In this document: in pieces, positions 1 to 14,000 of the stretch | How positions within the stretch are numbered: the stretch's first letter is position 1 | How the letters are laid out: every line of letters begins with the position of its first letter | Source: Baylisascaris procyonis | Lineage: Eukaryota; Nematoda; Chromadorea; Rhabditida; Ascarididae | Direction of reading: 5' to 3' | Assembly (NCBI GenBank): GCA_037389465.1 | Contig: JAZARR010000032.1 | Coordinates: 3,954,501 to 4,018,500, forward strand | DNA length: 64,000 nt | Program-made: the position numbers and the translations under genes | The notes under the pieces: model-generated | Databases searched by the model: none | What the model saw: the letters and a program-made list of their open reading frames with translations, nothing else | What the model was told of the DNA's origin: nothing

Positions 1-526
1 GGTGTACTCCTCGCTTTTCTATTTGTTAGGCATAGAGGATGTTTGGTGTCTCCTCGGCGTAGGCGCCTTTCACTTGTGTTCAGGGTTGTTCGTGAGATTT
101 GTACAGTGTAGAACTTTGAAATTTCGATTTTCAAAGCTGAAACTCAAGATGTTAATTTGTTAGAAACTCGTGGACATTGTTATGGCCGACCTCCATCGTG
201 CTTGATCCAAAGCGTTAAGGAACCAGATTTTTCATGAAAGCATTATGAAACTGTGTTGTATTTAAGGCAATTGTAGCTGTTTTTCTAGGTCGTTAAATTA
301 TTGAAGCTTGGATGTCGCTGTCTTATTAGCGTGTTGTCGAAATAGATTTCATGTTTGTAGTGACTTGGTTTAGAAGTCGTGATTTAGAAATTTCTTTTTT
401 AAATAATTATACAAGTTTGCGAAGTGTATTTGTGAATTTATGGAGAGTATATAATTCGTCTGGAGAAATTCAATGAAAAAGATTTAAAAATTTATGAATG
501 CAAATCGATAATAAGAAGAAGTGCAG

Positions 527-3500
527 CACTAATTCTTGCTTACGTAATGAAAGTGGTCAAACTCTGTAAATTGGAGCGGATGTTCAAGCTCAATGAAGAT
601 AACGAGAACGTTAATTCTAGCGTGAAAATCAAGCGCTGAGACACCGTATCGGTCGCTATGAAGCCGAAGAGTATGAAAAGGCTAGTCAGGAGGAAGAACA
701 GAGAAGGCGTGAACGTGGATACCAAGAGCAGCTGCGCAAGAAGGAGAAAACTCTACATCAGGTCATCCAATTCACTTATCCAATTATTTATTTTTTTGAA
801 ACATAGCTAAATTAAAAAAATATGCAGGTGAAATTCAGGTTGGACAGTCGATAAGTTATTGTGATGAGATTGTCGTTTATCGATCTATTTGTTTCTTATT
901 TATATATTATCTGTGGCGTTTCGGTTATGAATTCATAAAACTTGTCTTTTTTCACTTTAAACTTCTGTCTTGGCTAGGAGGGTTAATGCTTGCTGAAAAC
1001 CGAACGTTATTCTATGGATCAAGAGAGGATTCCATTTGTTTTGCAGCGGTTATTTCGAAAATATTTTTTACACACCCAAATGAATCAAGCCAATCCTACT
1101 TAATATTGTAAAGGACGGTGTACCTGAAACGACGATGAATCGAATTGCACTGAATTATTGGAAAAAAGCATTCTTACTGTAAAAGTAACAATTTGAGCTG
1201 CATTTTGTATTGAACAAAATCTTTCCGCTTCTTAAATTTCAATTTTTTTTTTCAACTTCTTATTATAATTAATGTTTCGTTATTTTTATCTGTGATTCAA
1301 ATAGGGGTTTCCTTCGAGGAACGGGACAATAGTCGTTTAATAAAGAGAGATGAACGAAGGGAGGGCAGTAGGCATGTGGCTATGTCTAGTGCTAGCTGGC
1401 ATATCCTCCTGTATTTCAAAAAGCATTCCCCATGTTGACAAATACATTGGTTTAGAATGCTTCGTTTTCAGCAACTCACCTTATCGTGCGATATGTATTT
1501 AGTGATTATTGCTTTATGCGAGTGATGTTCAGGTACGCGAAATATTTGAAAGACCTCCATCGACGCGGAAGCAGTACTCGAGCACGGAAAATGTGAATCG
1601 CATTGAACTTGGCCAATCGAACGAACAGCTTGCCGGTCCTTCTGGTTGCAAGGTGAAAGATCTTCAGTAGATATTCCTTTTACTTGGTTTTTCCATTTAG
1701 AAGAGCCGTTTACTGGCCGCCTGCCATAAATAGGCAACATTGAGCAATTTGGGACAACGAATCGTCTATTTGTTGTAAGTATTGTTGTTGTATTGAAATA
1801 TATCTCTAAAACGTCGGTTCCATTTATGCGCAGCTTATGCAAGAAAGTTTATAATGTTATCGGTTTAGAAACTCCTCCCATTTCTTCCATTTTTATTCAA
1901 TCGCATCATTTGAAACACTGAATGTGATATAGCATAGAATTTTCACATACGTTACCAAGAAATTTATGCTTTGTTTTTGTCAAAATTGCCAACGAATTCA
2001 TCTTTGAATGAATTTGACATGGGTTGAGAAGTTTCAATACACCTGCTTCAGTTTATTTTCGAGTGACTTTTACCTACATCGTGAACCTTCAAAAGGGCGC
2101 CTGGGGATGTTATTTGTTTATTATTTACACAGACTCATATGTTAAAATGATATTATTTACATGAGGTGCGCTTCACGTTCAGCGCCCTCTCTATGTCTAA
2201 TGAACTGGGACGCGATACCTTGTCGAGACTGAATTCATAACTACATATTGTAATTTTTTTGTAAATTCTGGTAATACGATCATTGGTACTCTTATTGATG
2301 TACTTAGTCAACTATGGTGACAGAAAAGGCAAACAATTTTGTTGAGAAAGGGAACAACTCTTATCTTACTCACTCGACTTTTGCATACGAAACGACATAG
2401 TACTGCTTAGTTGGAGCTGTATAGCGTAGAATGCGAAAGAGCGAAATATAGGCTGATCGACTGTTGTCACAATTAAGGATGCGCGAAAGGAATTAGTGTG
2501 GGAGGAGCGGGAGAAATGTAGACCAGCTGAGCAGAAGAGGTGGGATGGGTTCCTTTTATTCTTATTCATCTGGGATGTTATGCAATCATCGCTCTCTTTG
2601 CATCTTTCGTAATTCAGTTTTCGTTCGAATCGAAGCTCTTTTAATCTCCGATTGATACCTGAAATCTCTTTGAACTGATATTTGCACAGCCTGTAGCCAA
2701 TGATTGAGATTGACGGGGATCCTACAAACCACTTAAGTATCAGTTTGTTAACAGGCGCTTTGGTGAAAACGTTTCGACTGATACAGACTGGTAAAACTTA
2801 GCGACATCGTTTCGTTTCGTATATTCTTCAGTGCCTTATTTCCATTTTCCTATAAGCGCATCCATAATTTAATCGAAAGAAATTCTATCTTACTTATTCA
2901 ACGCTTAAGTTCTCGAGTATCCTCACAGTACAGCTAAAGCGTTTCGCAAATGGGATCGAATTTTGCGCGAGTGCATTCGTTTTTAAGATATCTCGAACTG
3001 CTTCATTTTCACGTGATTTTTATGTTAAAGATTTATGAATTGTATCAAGTCTTATATCATGGTTGCTTCAATCGTTGTTGAAAATATCTTTTTTTTTTAA
3101 GTTATGGAAACGTAAAAGTGTTGGAAGTTTGTGATGATATATTATGGTGGCATCAAATACCAAACAGTTGCTTCAACAAAAGCTGGGCGCTCTTATTTAG
3201 TTATCCTTATGTGGTTCAAAAAGAGGTTCTTATTGTGGGGAAGCATATTTTAATAGATTCAAGCAGCCTTATTCCACTTCCCAAAATCCTACTTGTGTTC
3301 TGGAAAATGTATATGAATGTTTTAAGATCTTTGTAATTGCCATGAGTGCATCTCGTTAAAAATAATTTAGCAGCTTCAGGAGTTTTCTCTAGTAAGTTGA
3401 AATTTTCAATTCCTGTTAATTGTTAGGACTCGTCAGCGTGGATTCGAGTATTTGGAAATTAGTAGGTTGCTTTCTATTTATTGACTTAAGTTATACGGAA

Positions 3501-6500
3501 ACAATTAGCTCGGTATATGCCAGTGTTGTTGTATCGCATAAACGAAACATCACTGTTTCTACACTGGAAGGGCAATTATCATTTAATTCGCTTTGCTTGG
3601 TATGTCTATGTTCCTTACTTTGGTGATGTTTTCCTTTGTTTTATACCTTTAATTAGAGAAATTTCCTCATTGTATAGCTCAATGCAGTTCGTTCTACGCA
3701 AATATTTGTACATATGTATGCATTAAATATGTTTAACTGTGTTTTCGGTGCGTTATCACTTTGTCTTCTGTTTGTTGCACCTATACCCATTGTGATATTG
3801 ATAGGTCCCACTCTAAGAAAGATAAGGAGTTAATACTATTTTATATTTATATGTTCCAAGCATTTGGTTATATTTTTAAGTTTACGTCTAAACCTTGACG
3901 GAGCTTTTTGTCTCCATCTAATAAATTTGGGGTGGGGGAAGTTGTGGAGCGCACCATGTCACTATTAAGTGTTATTGACCCACCTCAGATGGTATTTTAC
4001 AACCTTCTAATGTTGACATTTACGCAATGTAAATTCCAGCCATCTTTGAAGCATACAACGACAACGACTACTGGAACTCCCTCAGGCATCATTTATCCAT
4101 CGCTTTTGGCAGAGAGACAAAATTTGGAGCAAGTTCGAGGCAGGCCTCAGGTGAACAATTACATTTTTGTGGAATGTTTTAAAGCAGAGGCGAGATGTCG
4201 AGCACAAGTACACAAGCAGCTGCTTGCTTCATTCAACTTGATGCCATGATGAGTTAGCTGTTTGTCCCCTACTAATACCTATGGTGTCAGCGCACAGCGC
4301 TCTGCCGTCACCATCTCAAAAGGCAGTGAATGCTGCAGCTCTTTTCGCATATTTATAGGGTACTTCAACAGTACGCATCTGCATTTGATGGATGAGCGGA
4401 GGGCGCATTTTAGCATTTGATCTGCTTCGGGTGCTGTTCTCGTTGTTGTGGAATGTGGCGAGAGTAGATCAACGGACAAGAAGAGCATAGATGAACTCTG
4501 TTGTAGGTGATCTAGACTTAGATGTTATTGATCTGTTATAGGGTGTTATTCTATGATCAAGATTAATTTCGAAAAGATCTCAGTTGATCATTGATTATAT
4601 TGGAATTACTTTCATAGCAGTCAACTCTCTGCTAAACAGAATTCATCTTCCTAAAGCTGACGTCTCTAATCGCATCCGAATTGTTTTAGGTTATGCCGAA
4701 GCCGGGCTTCTACAATGCGCGCTATCACCGCCGTTCAAGGAGTGCAGGTGGACGTGTTATTGATCACCAACCGAGGGTTCGCATCCCGGAAGGCACATAT
4801 ATGCAAGTGCGCCCTTACGAGTTATTGCCTGAATCAGCAGTTCGATGGCCTTTAGCCGTCTGATACCTTTTTTTAGTATTAAATCTTGACACAGTATAGA
4901 TTTCATTATGCAGTAAATTTCGCTTCCTTAGACCTACGCAGTATAGTTGATCGAAATGGGAATTTCGCCTTTTGGCTTCGCAGGCCTATGGGAGGCTTGT
5001 GCTTGAAGATCATCCTCGGATCCTGTGGGCGTCTAGACTTTGGCAGTTGAGCTGATAGCTGAGAAACTAAGAAAAACGAATACTTTTTGATTTGGTGAAG
5101 AATATAGCTTTTTTTAATTTCTGAATTTAGCTAATGCGTGTCCTAAGTTTTTGTATGAACACTAATTTTTCCTTTATTAGTTGATTTTTTTTGTCACTGA
5201 ACGACCATTGTATTCGATGATTTTTCCAGCAGTTTGAATTCGTGTTCGGATTTGGGTTGTTTGTCGTATTCTTTTCTTATATGCTTTATTAAAAAGTAAC
5301 AATAACCGCTTGTGACGCTCTTTTCCTTTCTTTGAATTTTTCGAAGAATCTTTTGCCAAAGTAGCATCTTTCCTTGATTACATCATTCACTGGAGAAAAT
5401 GTCTAATTTTCACTGACCTGATAATTGTGGGGGATCTTTAACAGCTTTTTGGAAAATGAGTTTATTGAAATAGTTGCACTGTTATAGTGCATTCCCACTA
5501 ATGCTATTGCAGTCCCTAAGACTCATGTAAACGTTAGTGAGAGACTGTGGCATCGTCGTTCCCCTCTTTTACTTTGTTCCTCTGAATTTCAGTCTGATCT
5601 GTGTTTGGATTTCTAATTTCTGATTTGGATTCTTATAGACGAGAATCCCTGGTGCACCAAGGACGACGACGAGAGTAGAAATAGGTGATCTGAAGAAGAG
5701 CCATGAGTACGTCCTAACGCATCAAGAAGTTGACTCGGAAGGTAATTTGATGACTCGGCTTGTAAAGGTAAGCTTCAGCACTGCCTGCTTATGCACAATG
5801 CATGGCATGTTTTTCTGCACGCCCACCATAATTCATGTTCAGCCTGCGGAGTTTGCATCCGAGAGTGAAAGTTTGCATTCTTGCAATGAGATCGTATCCA
5901 TAATTGCAATTAAACATATACACTTTGATAATGCGGTTTGTGGTACGATATGGCTTTACAGTCTGACCGTATCGGTTATCAATAAAGAATGTATGACCCA
6001 TCCAGAGTTGCTTGATTTCCCTTCTCCTTTTCAGACAATTTTTTCGAAGATGCACATTTGAATAAGGAGCGCCGTTTTATGGGAACTGATTTCCATAACC
6101 GGAGTGGATGGAAACCAGTTCTGAAACATCGTTGATGTCAGTAAGGGCTCATATCATGCTGATACTGTCCCTTTCCCCTTTTCCTTGTCTTGTCTTCTGC
6201 GCAAAAACGGAGCTCTCATCGAATCGGATACTTCATATGCCATGAAATCACCTGTAAATATGTCTTCTCAACTTTCATTTAAAGTGCATGGCTGGTGTTG
6301 GTAATAAAGAGAATTATACAACCCACCCTACCGAAAAAATAGTTTTAACGTTTATCCTAAGAAACAGGATATCGGGAAGAAGACCGTTGTTAAATTTTTT
6401 TCAGAATACCAAAGTCAAAGAGAGGCCAATTTCCTCCCTATGCGTCGTGGCTTTCAAATTGTTTGATTGTTTTGTTTGCCTTGGAAGTAGTTTATTGTAA

Positions 6501-7411
6501 ACGAAAGTGCAAAAATCACGAGTGATCGCTGTTTAAAGAAGCTGCTGAGCTGAAGGTAGGGTCGAGATGAAATGCACCTTAATTTGACCCATTTATTTCT
6601 TGCTGTTCATGGTTAAAGCAATTTGCTAATCGTATTGAAGTGATCATAAGCAAATGTGGAAGTGATGCATAAACGACATGGAAGGCATTTCACCTGCATT
6701 CATTACGACGGATTTATTGCGGTTGCAAGCGTCGACCATTCAGATGTTAACGCATTTTTGCAAGATCACCGAAGTGTCTGTGCAAAGCATTTTATCCCTA
6801 TGCAGCATTTGCTTTTGTTTACCTAATTGGTTTGTTGGCCATTGTTTATTCCCGTTTTGTGGCCGTATCTCTCACAACATCTCTCACAGCATACGTAAGG
6901 TGATGGCAGCTGAAATGGTGTCCTTTTGATGTAAAATGATCATGAAACGATAGCTATCTGAAATTCATGTCTCCATAATTCCCATATTATATGGTTTATG
7001 CAACTTAGACAAACGTTTCTTAGCACGTCGCATTGTTCAAACTGTCGATTTAATCGGCGGTCCTGAAAGGGTTTTTTAATTCACGAATACAGCTCATTTA
7101 TGGCTTCAGTCGGCAATAAGCCACCTACCCTCGTTTCCGTCGCTTTTATTCCTTCATCCCCTGCTATAAACGTTGTATATGCTAACCATTGTCAATCGTT
7201 GTTTTGTCATTGTGTTTTTTCGTTATATTCCCGTAACTTTTAGTTGCTTCAAGCTGTCTGTCGTTAATGACTTCAAAAGTAATCGATGAATTCATTTATA
7301 TGGTTTCAGGGAGATTGCATCCCAACGGCGGGCGGGGGAACGGCCGTTCGTTTCAATGATGTCGAACGTCTTTGCCATGAATCACCTGATGGCCGCAATG
7401 CAGCTACTTAA
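527..7411 (+). CDS. zen-4: Kinesin-6 ZEN-4/KIF23 (MKLP1), 3' part, partial at left edge
   Basis: Plus-end kinesin of the centralspindlin complex (partner CYK-4/MgcRacGAP), which bundles midzone microtubules in cytokinesis. Supported exons are 621-761, 1533-1652, 4040-4150, 4690-4806, 5639-5767 and 7310-7411 (stop TAA). All join in phase 0 at GT/AG sites. A further exon, 527-609, is likely but out of frame with 621-761 (see findings). The order matches KIF23: charged coiled coil (ENQALRHRIGRYEAEEYEK), then VREIFERPPSTRKQ, which resembles the human end-of-coil segment, a Ser/Thr/Pro linker, RRSRSAGGRVIDHQP, EYVLTHQEVDSEGN and GDCIPTAGGGTAVRFNDVER. RRSRSAGG matches the human site phosphorylated by Aurora B and bound by 14-3-3. 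The tail ends soon after the domain (HESPDGRNAAT), shorter than human. The motor domain is to the left of the window. Family assignment is very secure; exons left of 527 are not resolved. Confidence 0.9.
4690..7411 (+). other. zen-4: C-terminal MKLP1 Arf6-binding-like domain of zen-4 (three exons)
   Basis: Exons 4690-4806, 5639-5767 and 7310-7411 encode 115 residues matching the C-terminal domain that binds Arf6 in vertebrate MKLP1. The first carries RRSRSAGG (codons at 4729-4752). The second carries YVLTHQEVDSEG, close to human YMLTHQELASDG. The third carries GGGTAVRFNDVER, close to human GGGQSVQFTDIET. The donor of the first exon, directly after codon ATG-CAA at 4801-4806, was chosen because it gives near-exact spacing to human. 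The frame otherwise stays open another 17 codons to a TGA at 4861. Whether Arf6 binding is kept in this animal cannot be read from sequence. Confidence 0.85.
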
Positions 7412-8058
7412 ATTTTTTGGTCGTCACAATCGAAGCATATAACTGGCTTGTTGTTAGAATCTAATCCTACCATTTTATTTACTCTTATGCAGTAAGTCGA
7501 CCATTAGTGGCATCCGACTACAAGTTTTGTGAGGTGAACTTCATTTATAAAATCACTATTCAAGGTGCACTTTGTTGAGTGTTTGTTTAGGTCGCTGTTA
7601 TGGGCTTCCTATACTTGCTGTTGCGACTTTACTAAGGCGAACATTAGTAGGAATCTATTATTAACCGGGAAAGATTTGTGTACCGAGATACGTTTAATTG
7701 AGTATAGCTGTTTACTCTAGCATGAAATTAGAAAGAGCATATTCCGGTTGGCAAAGAGATGAAGTAGGGTAACGTTGTACAGGAAAACGGAACCTTCTGG
7801 AGGAAGAGGGTTCTATGACTTTCGAGAGTAGAATGAGTAAAGCGAAAAACTGATCTTCCTGGTCATTGAGCCAATTTTCGGTCAAAATTTTGATGGAACT
7901 TTGAATTCAGCTTTATTATACATATAAGGGAAAAGAAATCTGTTTGCAATTAATAATATCTTTGCAGTGCACTTAAATTATCTTTTTCTAATTTTACCTC
8001 ATATTATTGCTCCACGTTTTCGTTGTTTGTTTTGGATTTGATGCATTCCTTCTTGAAT
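7412..8058 (+). other. Intergenic gap between zen-4 and the orphan secreted gene
   Basis: About 0.65 kb from the zen-4 stop to the next same-strand ATG. I see no coding exon. The region is T-rich. The only notable element is a strong 3' splice site, ATCTTTGCAG, ending at 7977 and about 80 nt upstream of the ATG. This would fit trans-splicing of the downstream mRNA, and so possibly a loosely spaced operon with zen-4, but that is inference. Confidence 0.5.
7968..7977 (+). promoter_or_regulatory. Candidate trans-splice acceptor upstream of the orphan gene
   Basis: ATCTTTGCAG is a good match to the nematode 3' splice consensus. It lies 81 nt before the ATG at 8059 and has no in-frame exon before it in the gap from zen-4. 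It would make a short 5' UTR after spliced-leader addition. No spliced leader can be seen in genomic DNA, so this is inferred from position and consensus only. Confidence 0.4.
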
Positions 8059-11000
8059 ATGCCAGCTACTTTTCGTGTATCGTCTGTCTATCTGCTACTA
8101 TTGTTGCATCAAACAGAAGGTGAAATGTGGCTAGCAGGCCCGTCGACTGAAGGTAGGTCAACGGTGGAACTTTTTTGAGGAAATAAGTGAATCATGCGAA
8201 AAGATATTTCATATTTCTTTAATATGCCATCGAAACAATATTCGGCTGAAATCATTAAATAGAAATTCTTCAGAGGTTTGAGGTCGACGTCTCCATTGTT
8301 TATTTCTTACTATGTTTGTTTTTAGTTAGAGAAATGACCAGCTTGTGTTGTAAATTCTCATCAGTTTTAACGACTTTCTATATAAATCCTCTTGCTGTCA
8401 TAAATTTGATTCAAATTCTCTTGGTTTTTATTGAAGGGGAGAAACAATTTCGAGACGAACGTCTTTCTGCAGTGCTCCACAGTCGTTTTTGGATAGATGG
8501 ACTTGACCAGCACGTTCTCTTCGGCTTTTTTATACTCCCTCCCACCCCTTCCCCTCCCCCCCCCCTCCCGTGACTACTACGGAGTGATGAATTGTACTAC
8601 GGACTCGTGATGCAAGTCTTGACAGGCAGCAAAACATGTAGGCACATCCTCTGTTTCTGTCCTTCCTCCATTTTGTTTACTGTTAAAGGAAAAGTTGTTG
8701 GTATAAATAGTCATGCTTTTGCTTATCATACGCTAATATGCTTAGCTAGGGGGGAGGGTATTTCATAGTGTATACACCATAAAACTCGAAAAATTTTTTA
8801 TTAAGTGATATGTTTTCGAAGCTACTTTCTTTCCGTTTATTTTCGAGTAAGAAGAGAGGGGTCAACACAGCAGTCAGTAAATTGGGTTAGGACTTATAAG
8901 CCTATTTTTATAAATCGTATAAAGTCTTCGAAAGTTATTCCTTAACAGAGTTTCCTGCGCTGACCATGAAAGGATGGTCGTATCGCTCGATAGTTGCATC
9001 AGGCATTCGCTATTTTATGCTTACTTCCGTTATTGTCGTATTGTCGCCCTACAGCTGTTAAGAACAACGGTGATCGATCCACTATGTAAGAGAATTGGTT
9101 ACAATGCAGTTTTTTGATGCTTGCTGATTTATTGCACTTTTCATCGCTATGTTTGCTCATTGATGTGTTATACAGCTGTTTTATTTTTACTTGTTCAGCT
9201 TCTTCAGTGTTGAATAAATTTTTTTGTTGGTTATATTAAATAAAGTAGACGGGGGATCTTACCGTTGTTCTTATGGTAATGTAAGGTAGATCAACCAGGA
9301 ATAGTGCGACAGACAGATCAAACGAATGCCCAGCGTGTTCATAAGACTAGCCTGAAGCAGATTCAGAAAAGCAGAAACACAGTTGATGTACTCATGTGTT
9401 CATTGTAGCTTCAAGACTGTCTTAAGACCGAGTGGGTCTGCGGGTGGCCGTTGGAGTGCGCGTGGTGATCGGCGGCAATGTGGAACTCGATTGCGGGACA
9501 GTGCCGGCGATTCGAGCTGTTCTAGTGTCCGTTCTTGTTTGCCACGTTATTGTATAAGTGTGATAAACTGTTCGCCCTTATACCTGGACAGAAGGTACAG
9601 ATCCTCAAGGAGATCCAGACGACTAGACGAGCCAGGGGGAGGTGACTCTTACAATAGAACACAAGATTGCAGTCTTTATCTTATATTGCTCATTCGTGAC
9701 GGTAGATAACCTCACTTGCGATTAAACCATTAAATTTCATAGTTTTGGCTTTAGCGGTTCTACATAACACAAACACACAGTCTTGGCCTTCATGACATCC
9801 TCATGCTATACTTTTACAGCTGCAAATGTGAAAGTGATTAGAGATGACATATGTAAATGTGCCTTCTATATGCGAAAAACAATATGGATTACCGCCTTAT
9901 TCAAGAGAACTTCATTTAGAAGTGTGAAAATTTGACAGTTGCATATCTCGAGCGCTTGAAGGGCGGCTGAGCCCCAATAATGGCATCAAAGGTTGGCCGT
10001 GTTTATTTACAACTAAGGTTTTGATATTTATGTCGTGCTGTATGCGTTTCCCAATGATATGATGATGTTCAGCTGACAAGAAGCAAATGCATTTCCTTTT
10101 CTTGGTTAGGGAAAAACCGAAACTGACGATAAACTTTCAATAAGGAGGCTGGCGCACCCTAATGTGCATACCAATTAAAAGGCTTAGTGACACACGAGCA
10201 TAATTCTTCGTCCTCTTTGGTCTTGTAGTGATTATATTTAATATTGTTGTATGCAATGTTGTTCGTAGAAGAGACGTTCAAAACGCCCAAAAAAGGATCG
10301 TTCGAAAAAAGGAAGAAGCAGAAAAATGAAAGTAAAGAAGAGGAGCGGTGGTTGTTGCTCGTATTCGCCGAAGAAACCGAAGAAACATTACGCCGAAAAG
10401 ATCAAGAAAGCAAAACAATGTATGTCGAACGTTTGCCATTTCATCTGTAATCAATCCAACTGCAAGAAACTCTTTGTTTTCTTTTGCATTCGTTTTGATT
10501 TTTCAGCCATTTTGAAGTCAACGGTTTTATATCGACCATTCGTTCCCTCTTACCAGCACGGGCTTTGCGATTCTCGAGTTGCTGAGATTGCTGAAAAATT
10601 GCTAAAATTGCTAATTGATGAAAAAAAAAAGCCAAAGGACCTTAAAAAGTTAAGGATGTCGAAAATTCGATCCGATTTGCGTTGTATTAGTTGATAATCA
10701 TATGATATGAGTTTGCTAGGCTATCACGGTTTGATACGCTTGCTTCTGCTCATGGGATCGATTTTAAAATGATATGCCGATTTTTTGATAAATAAATGAT
10801 GTGAACAGGTCATACATTAAAAAAAACTGAAATGTACATAGTGCCGTGGATAAGGACCACCAAAGCGCGGCGAACGTGATGTAGCAAATATTGATGGCCC
10901 TTCAAGCAAGAAATTAGAGTCCGAGAAGATTGGACGCTCTTTATATTCTTCCCCCACCCCATAACGTTTCTACTGATTGAAGCAAGTCGGTAATGATGCA

Positions 11001-14000
11001 AAGCAACTCTTAAATGAAGCAGGAATACGGAACTTGGAAACGCTTTCCTAACTTATTGTCGAATAAGACGAATCGATAGCTGCAACGTATAAGCAGTAAA
11101 TTTAGCAAACACTAGCCATAGAATTTTAAGTCACTGTAAGGGATGCCTGAGTTTGTGGAACCATTGATGGGCGTAACGGACGAAGTCAGCTGTGTACAAC
11201 GAGGTCAAGCATATCACAGGCAATAACAGCTGATGAGCATCAAGTTCGATGTAGGCTTTTCATGTGTACGAAAATTTCTTTTCCAGTGCATGCAACAGCA
11301 GCTAAGACCCAGGTCACCTCTAGAACGCGTTTTCAATACTAATTGCTTAACACATTGCAACGACGCCCACAAGATTTTTATGACGGAGTGGAAGGTTGCA
11401 AGGCCTCCTGCCCTTTTTCGCTTAATTCCTGTTTTTAAAAGTGAGGCATTTGGATATTTTAGTGTAAAAGACGCCGGAAGGTTTGAATTTTTCGTCTTCT
11501 GAGTAACAGCTATCAAATTTCTTTTAACATTCGAAGAAGAACAAGAAAAGCCTTCATTCATATAGAACGAAGAAAGGGCCTAAGGGGAAAAATCTTTGGA
11601 ACTTCCCTTATTTGGAAGGGGAAAGAGGGGAGAAGGATGGAGTTGTCGATTAGCGGTGGAGCACTTCTTTATCTCCCGTCTTGCGGTCGGTACTTTTTGA
11701 ATGAAAGCAAGTGGATTTGGTCACCTTAGCAATCCAGCGCTGATCGAACCATCGGAGTGAAAAATGAATTAATAAGAATTGGTTGCTTCAATTTTCTCAG
11801 AATTCAATACGATCTCATGGTCTATCGATAACAACTGAGGATCTCCTGATAATAAGTCCTGCCTCGCTCATATGACGATCATTCCTGTAAAAACATGGGA
11901 AAATTATATGTCGTACAGTCTCGATTATGGCTCTTCCCTCGAATATTTTTACGTCTCTCTTAAAATCATATCATGGCTTGATAAACAAGATTTTTTGTTT
12001 ATCATTTTCTGAGAAAAGAATCTGTCGGGTATAGCACCAAAGAGCCAACCCAAGATATCTTCTAACAAGGTAGCCTCGTGCAACTGGTTCTCGTTTATTG
12101 TTCTTCACGTAATGTCATTGGTCGACTTTTGTGCTCTTGTGCCACCACAGGCGATATCGGGGACCTATAAAAATCGGGCTTCGGTCCGTTTGGATATCGT
12201 TGGTTCGAATCATGTTTGGGGGCCGGGGTGTTCCCCCATAAACTGCTTCTTCTATCTCGTTGTGCTCTCGCATACCGGCATCGAAGACGGTTATCGGCTC
12301 CTGCCCTCTGCCTACACTTGGTCTCCTCTATGCCGACCCGCCAGTCACAGCACCAATAAAAGTAAAAAGTTATAAGTATTTTGTCATGGAAAGTTAAAAA
12401 CAATATTAACAGTTCTTTTTTAAAGCGACACCAAAGCCGCAGCCGGTCGTACAACCGCAACCTATAGTTGTACCTGTACCAGCAATACTGATGCCTACAG
12501 CACAATCACAGCCGATTCAAGAACTGAAAGCAGAAGCAGGCGATATCGAGAAATCCATTTTGCCCCAAGATAAGACATCTGGGACTACGAGTAAGACACC
12601 CATTCTAATTTTTTTTTTTTGCGAATTGAGAGATGTCGAACAATGTAAGAGAATTAATAATGCTTCAAAAAGCCTTCTGTCCGTGGTTGTGATTCTTAGA
12701 CTTGGAGGCAACCTGAATACCTACTGAGAACGGCTTCCAATACATAGAAGAACAGATCGTTCAATGCAATGACCGTCGAACAATGCACGTTCGTGGTGAT
12801 CCAAAAACGATATACTTGCTCACCTATGGGATCGATGAACATGTCAACCAAAAACAACTCCCAATTAGTAAACTTTGCTGGTTGAAATTAGAGTATGCGA
12901 TAATAAAAACTCCTTTTGGAGGTGTAAATACGTATAACGTTTAGAAATGCTAATATTTTGCCTATATTTAATCCGATATGACAATAAATAATATTAAGGA
13001 ATTAAGAGAGTTTCATTGCGATAGACCGCTTTTATGAAGGTTTTCAAACGATAGTGAAATGAATATCCAACGTTATAGCCATGAAGAATAGTAAATAGTA
13101 GATAAAATAGTAGATCACAATACTGTGGACGTCATCACAATGTTACCATGCTTTTCAGCGATGCGTTCTTGACTTTAAAAAATACCTTATCATTTTGCAT
13201 TTTCCGCATGTTTCTATCGCCTTATAAAGAATAACGTAAAACAACGATTTTCCAATAGATGAAAGAGAGGGAAGAAGGAAGAAGATATGATCACTTATCT
13301 ATGCTTAAGAATTCCCATAAACGCAACTTTTTCAGCAACTACTACCGACATATCTAAGTCAACACCAATGACTACAACTACGACTAAAGCAACAAAAGTA
13401 GGTTTTTGTAAAACTCCTATAAAATCGTACCATACAGCAAGCATATGGGTTGGAAGGAAAAAGTTGGGATAGAACAGTAACAGGCGATTGTTGTTGCATG
13501 TGAAGCAACCTCTTAGGAAGTTACAGACGCGGTGAGATAAGAGGCTGGCTGCACTGCCGATTTCCTATTGGTCAGGGTAGCTGTAGAGGAGCTTTACTTG
13601 ACCTTGATCGAACTGATCTTTCCTTATGCCTCTGTCCATCTGTCTAATTCGTTTCTCAACTCGAACAGCTATAATAATTTTGAGGCAGTGATATATATTT
13701 ATAGGATAACGATGAAGTAGATGTTGAAACCGATGGCACCATCGAACAACCGCGACAATCGTTCGTTATTAGAAAATACGTCCAGGAGGGAAGAACGATC
13801 CGATATTTCGATCATAAGATGAGTTATCCGGCTGAGGATAGACCCGAATCGTTCTTTCCACCAACCATCAAGTTAGTACTTTTAAGGCGTTTGCGATAGA
13901 GATTAGTTCAAGCCTAAATTAGAGTTGATGATCAGAAAGAGAGTGGTCGAACAGAATACACCGCTGAATTTTACTCATTATCACAATATGTGGTTACTGC

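Noticed and set aside
31..110. Possible zen-4 exon after TTTGTTAG (GCLVSPRRRRLSL)
   Set aside because: It loosely resembles the post-motor CGLTPGRRYR segment of KIF23, but the roughly 100 residues expected between it and 527 have no clear exons, so I left it out of the model.
10244..10450. Plus ORF with FEKRKKQKNESKEEERW in exon 3 of the orphan gene
   Set aside because: Its frame runs into a stop in the next exon. The alternative frame (KRRSKRPKKDRSKKGR) keeps phase through all later exons.
12095..12505. Minus-strand 136-codon ORF
   Set aside because: It overlaps the solo LTR and coding exon 4 of the plus-strand gene in the opposite direction, so it is a shadow.
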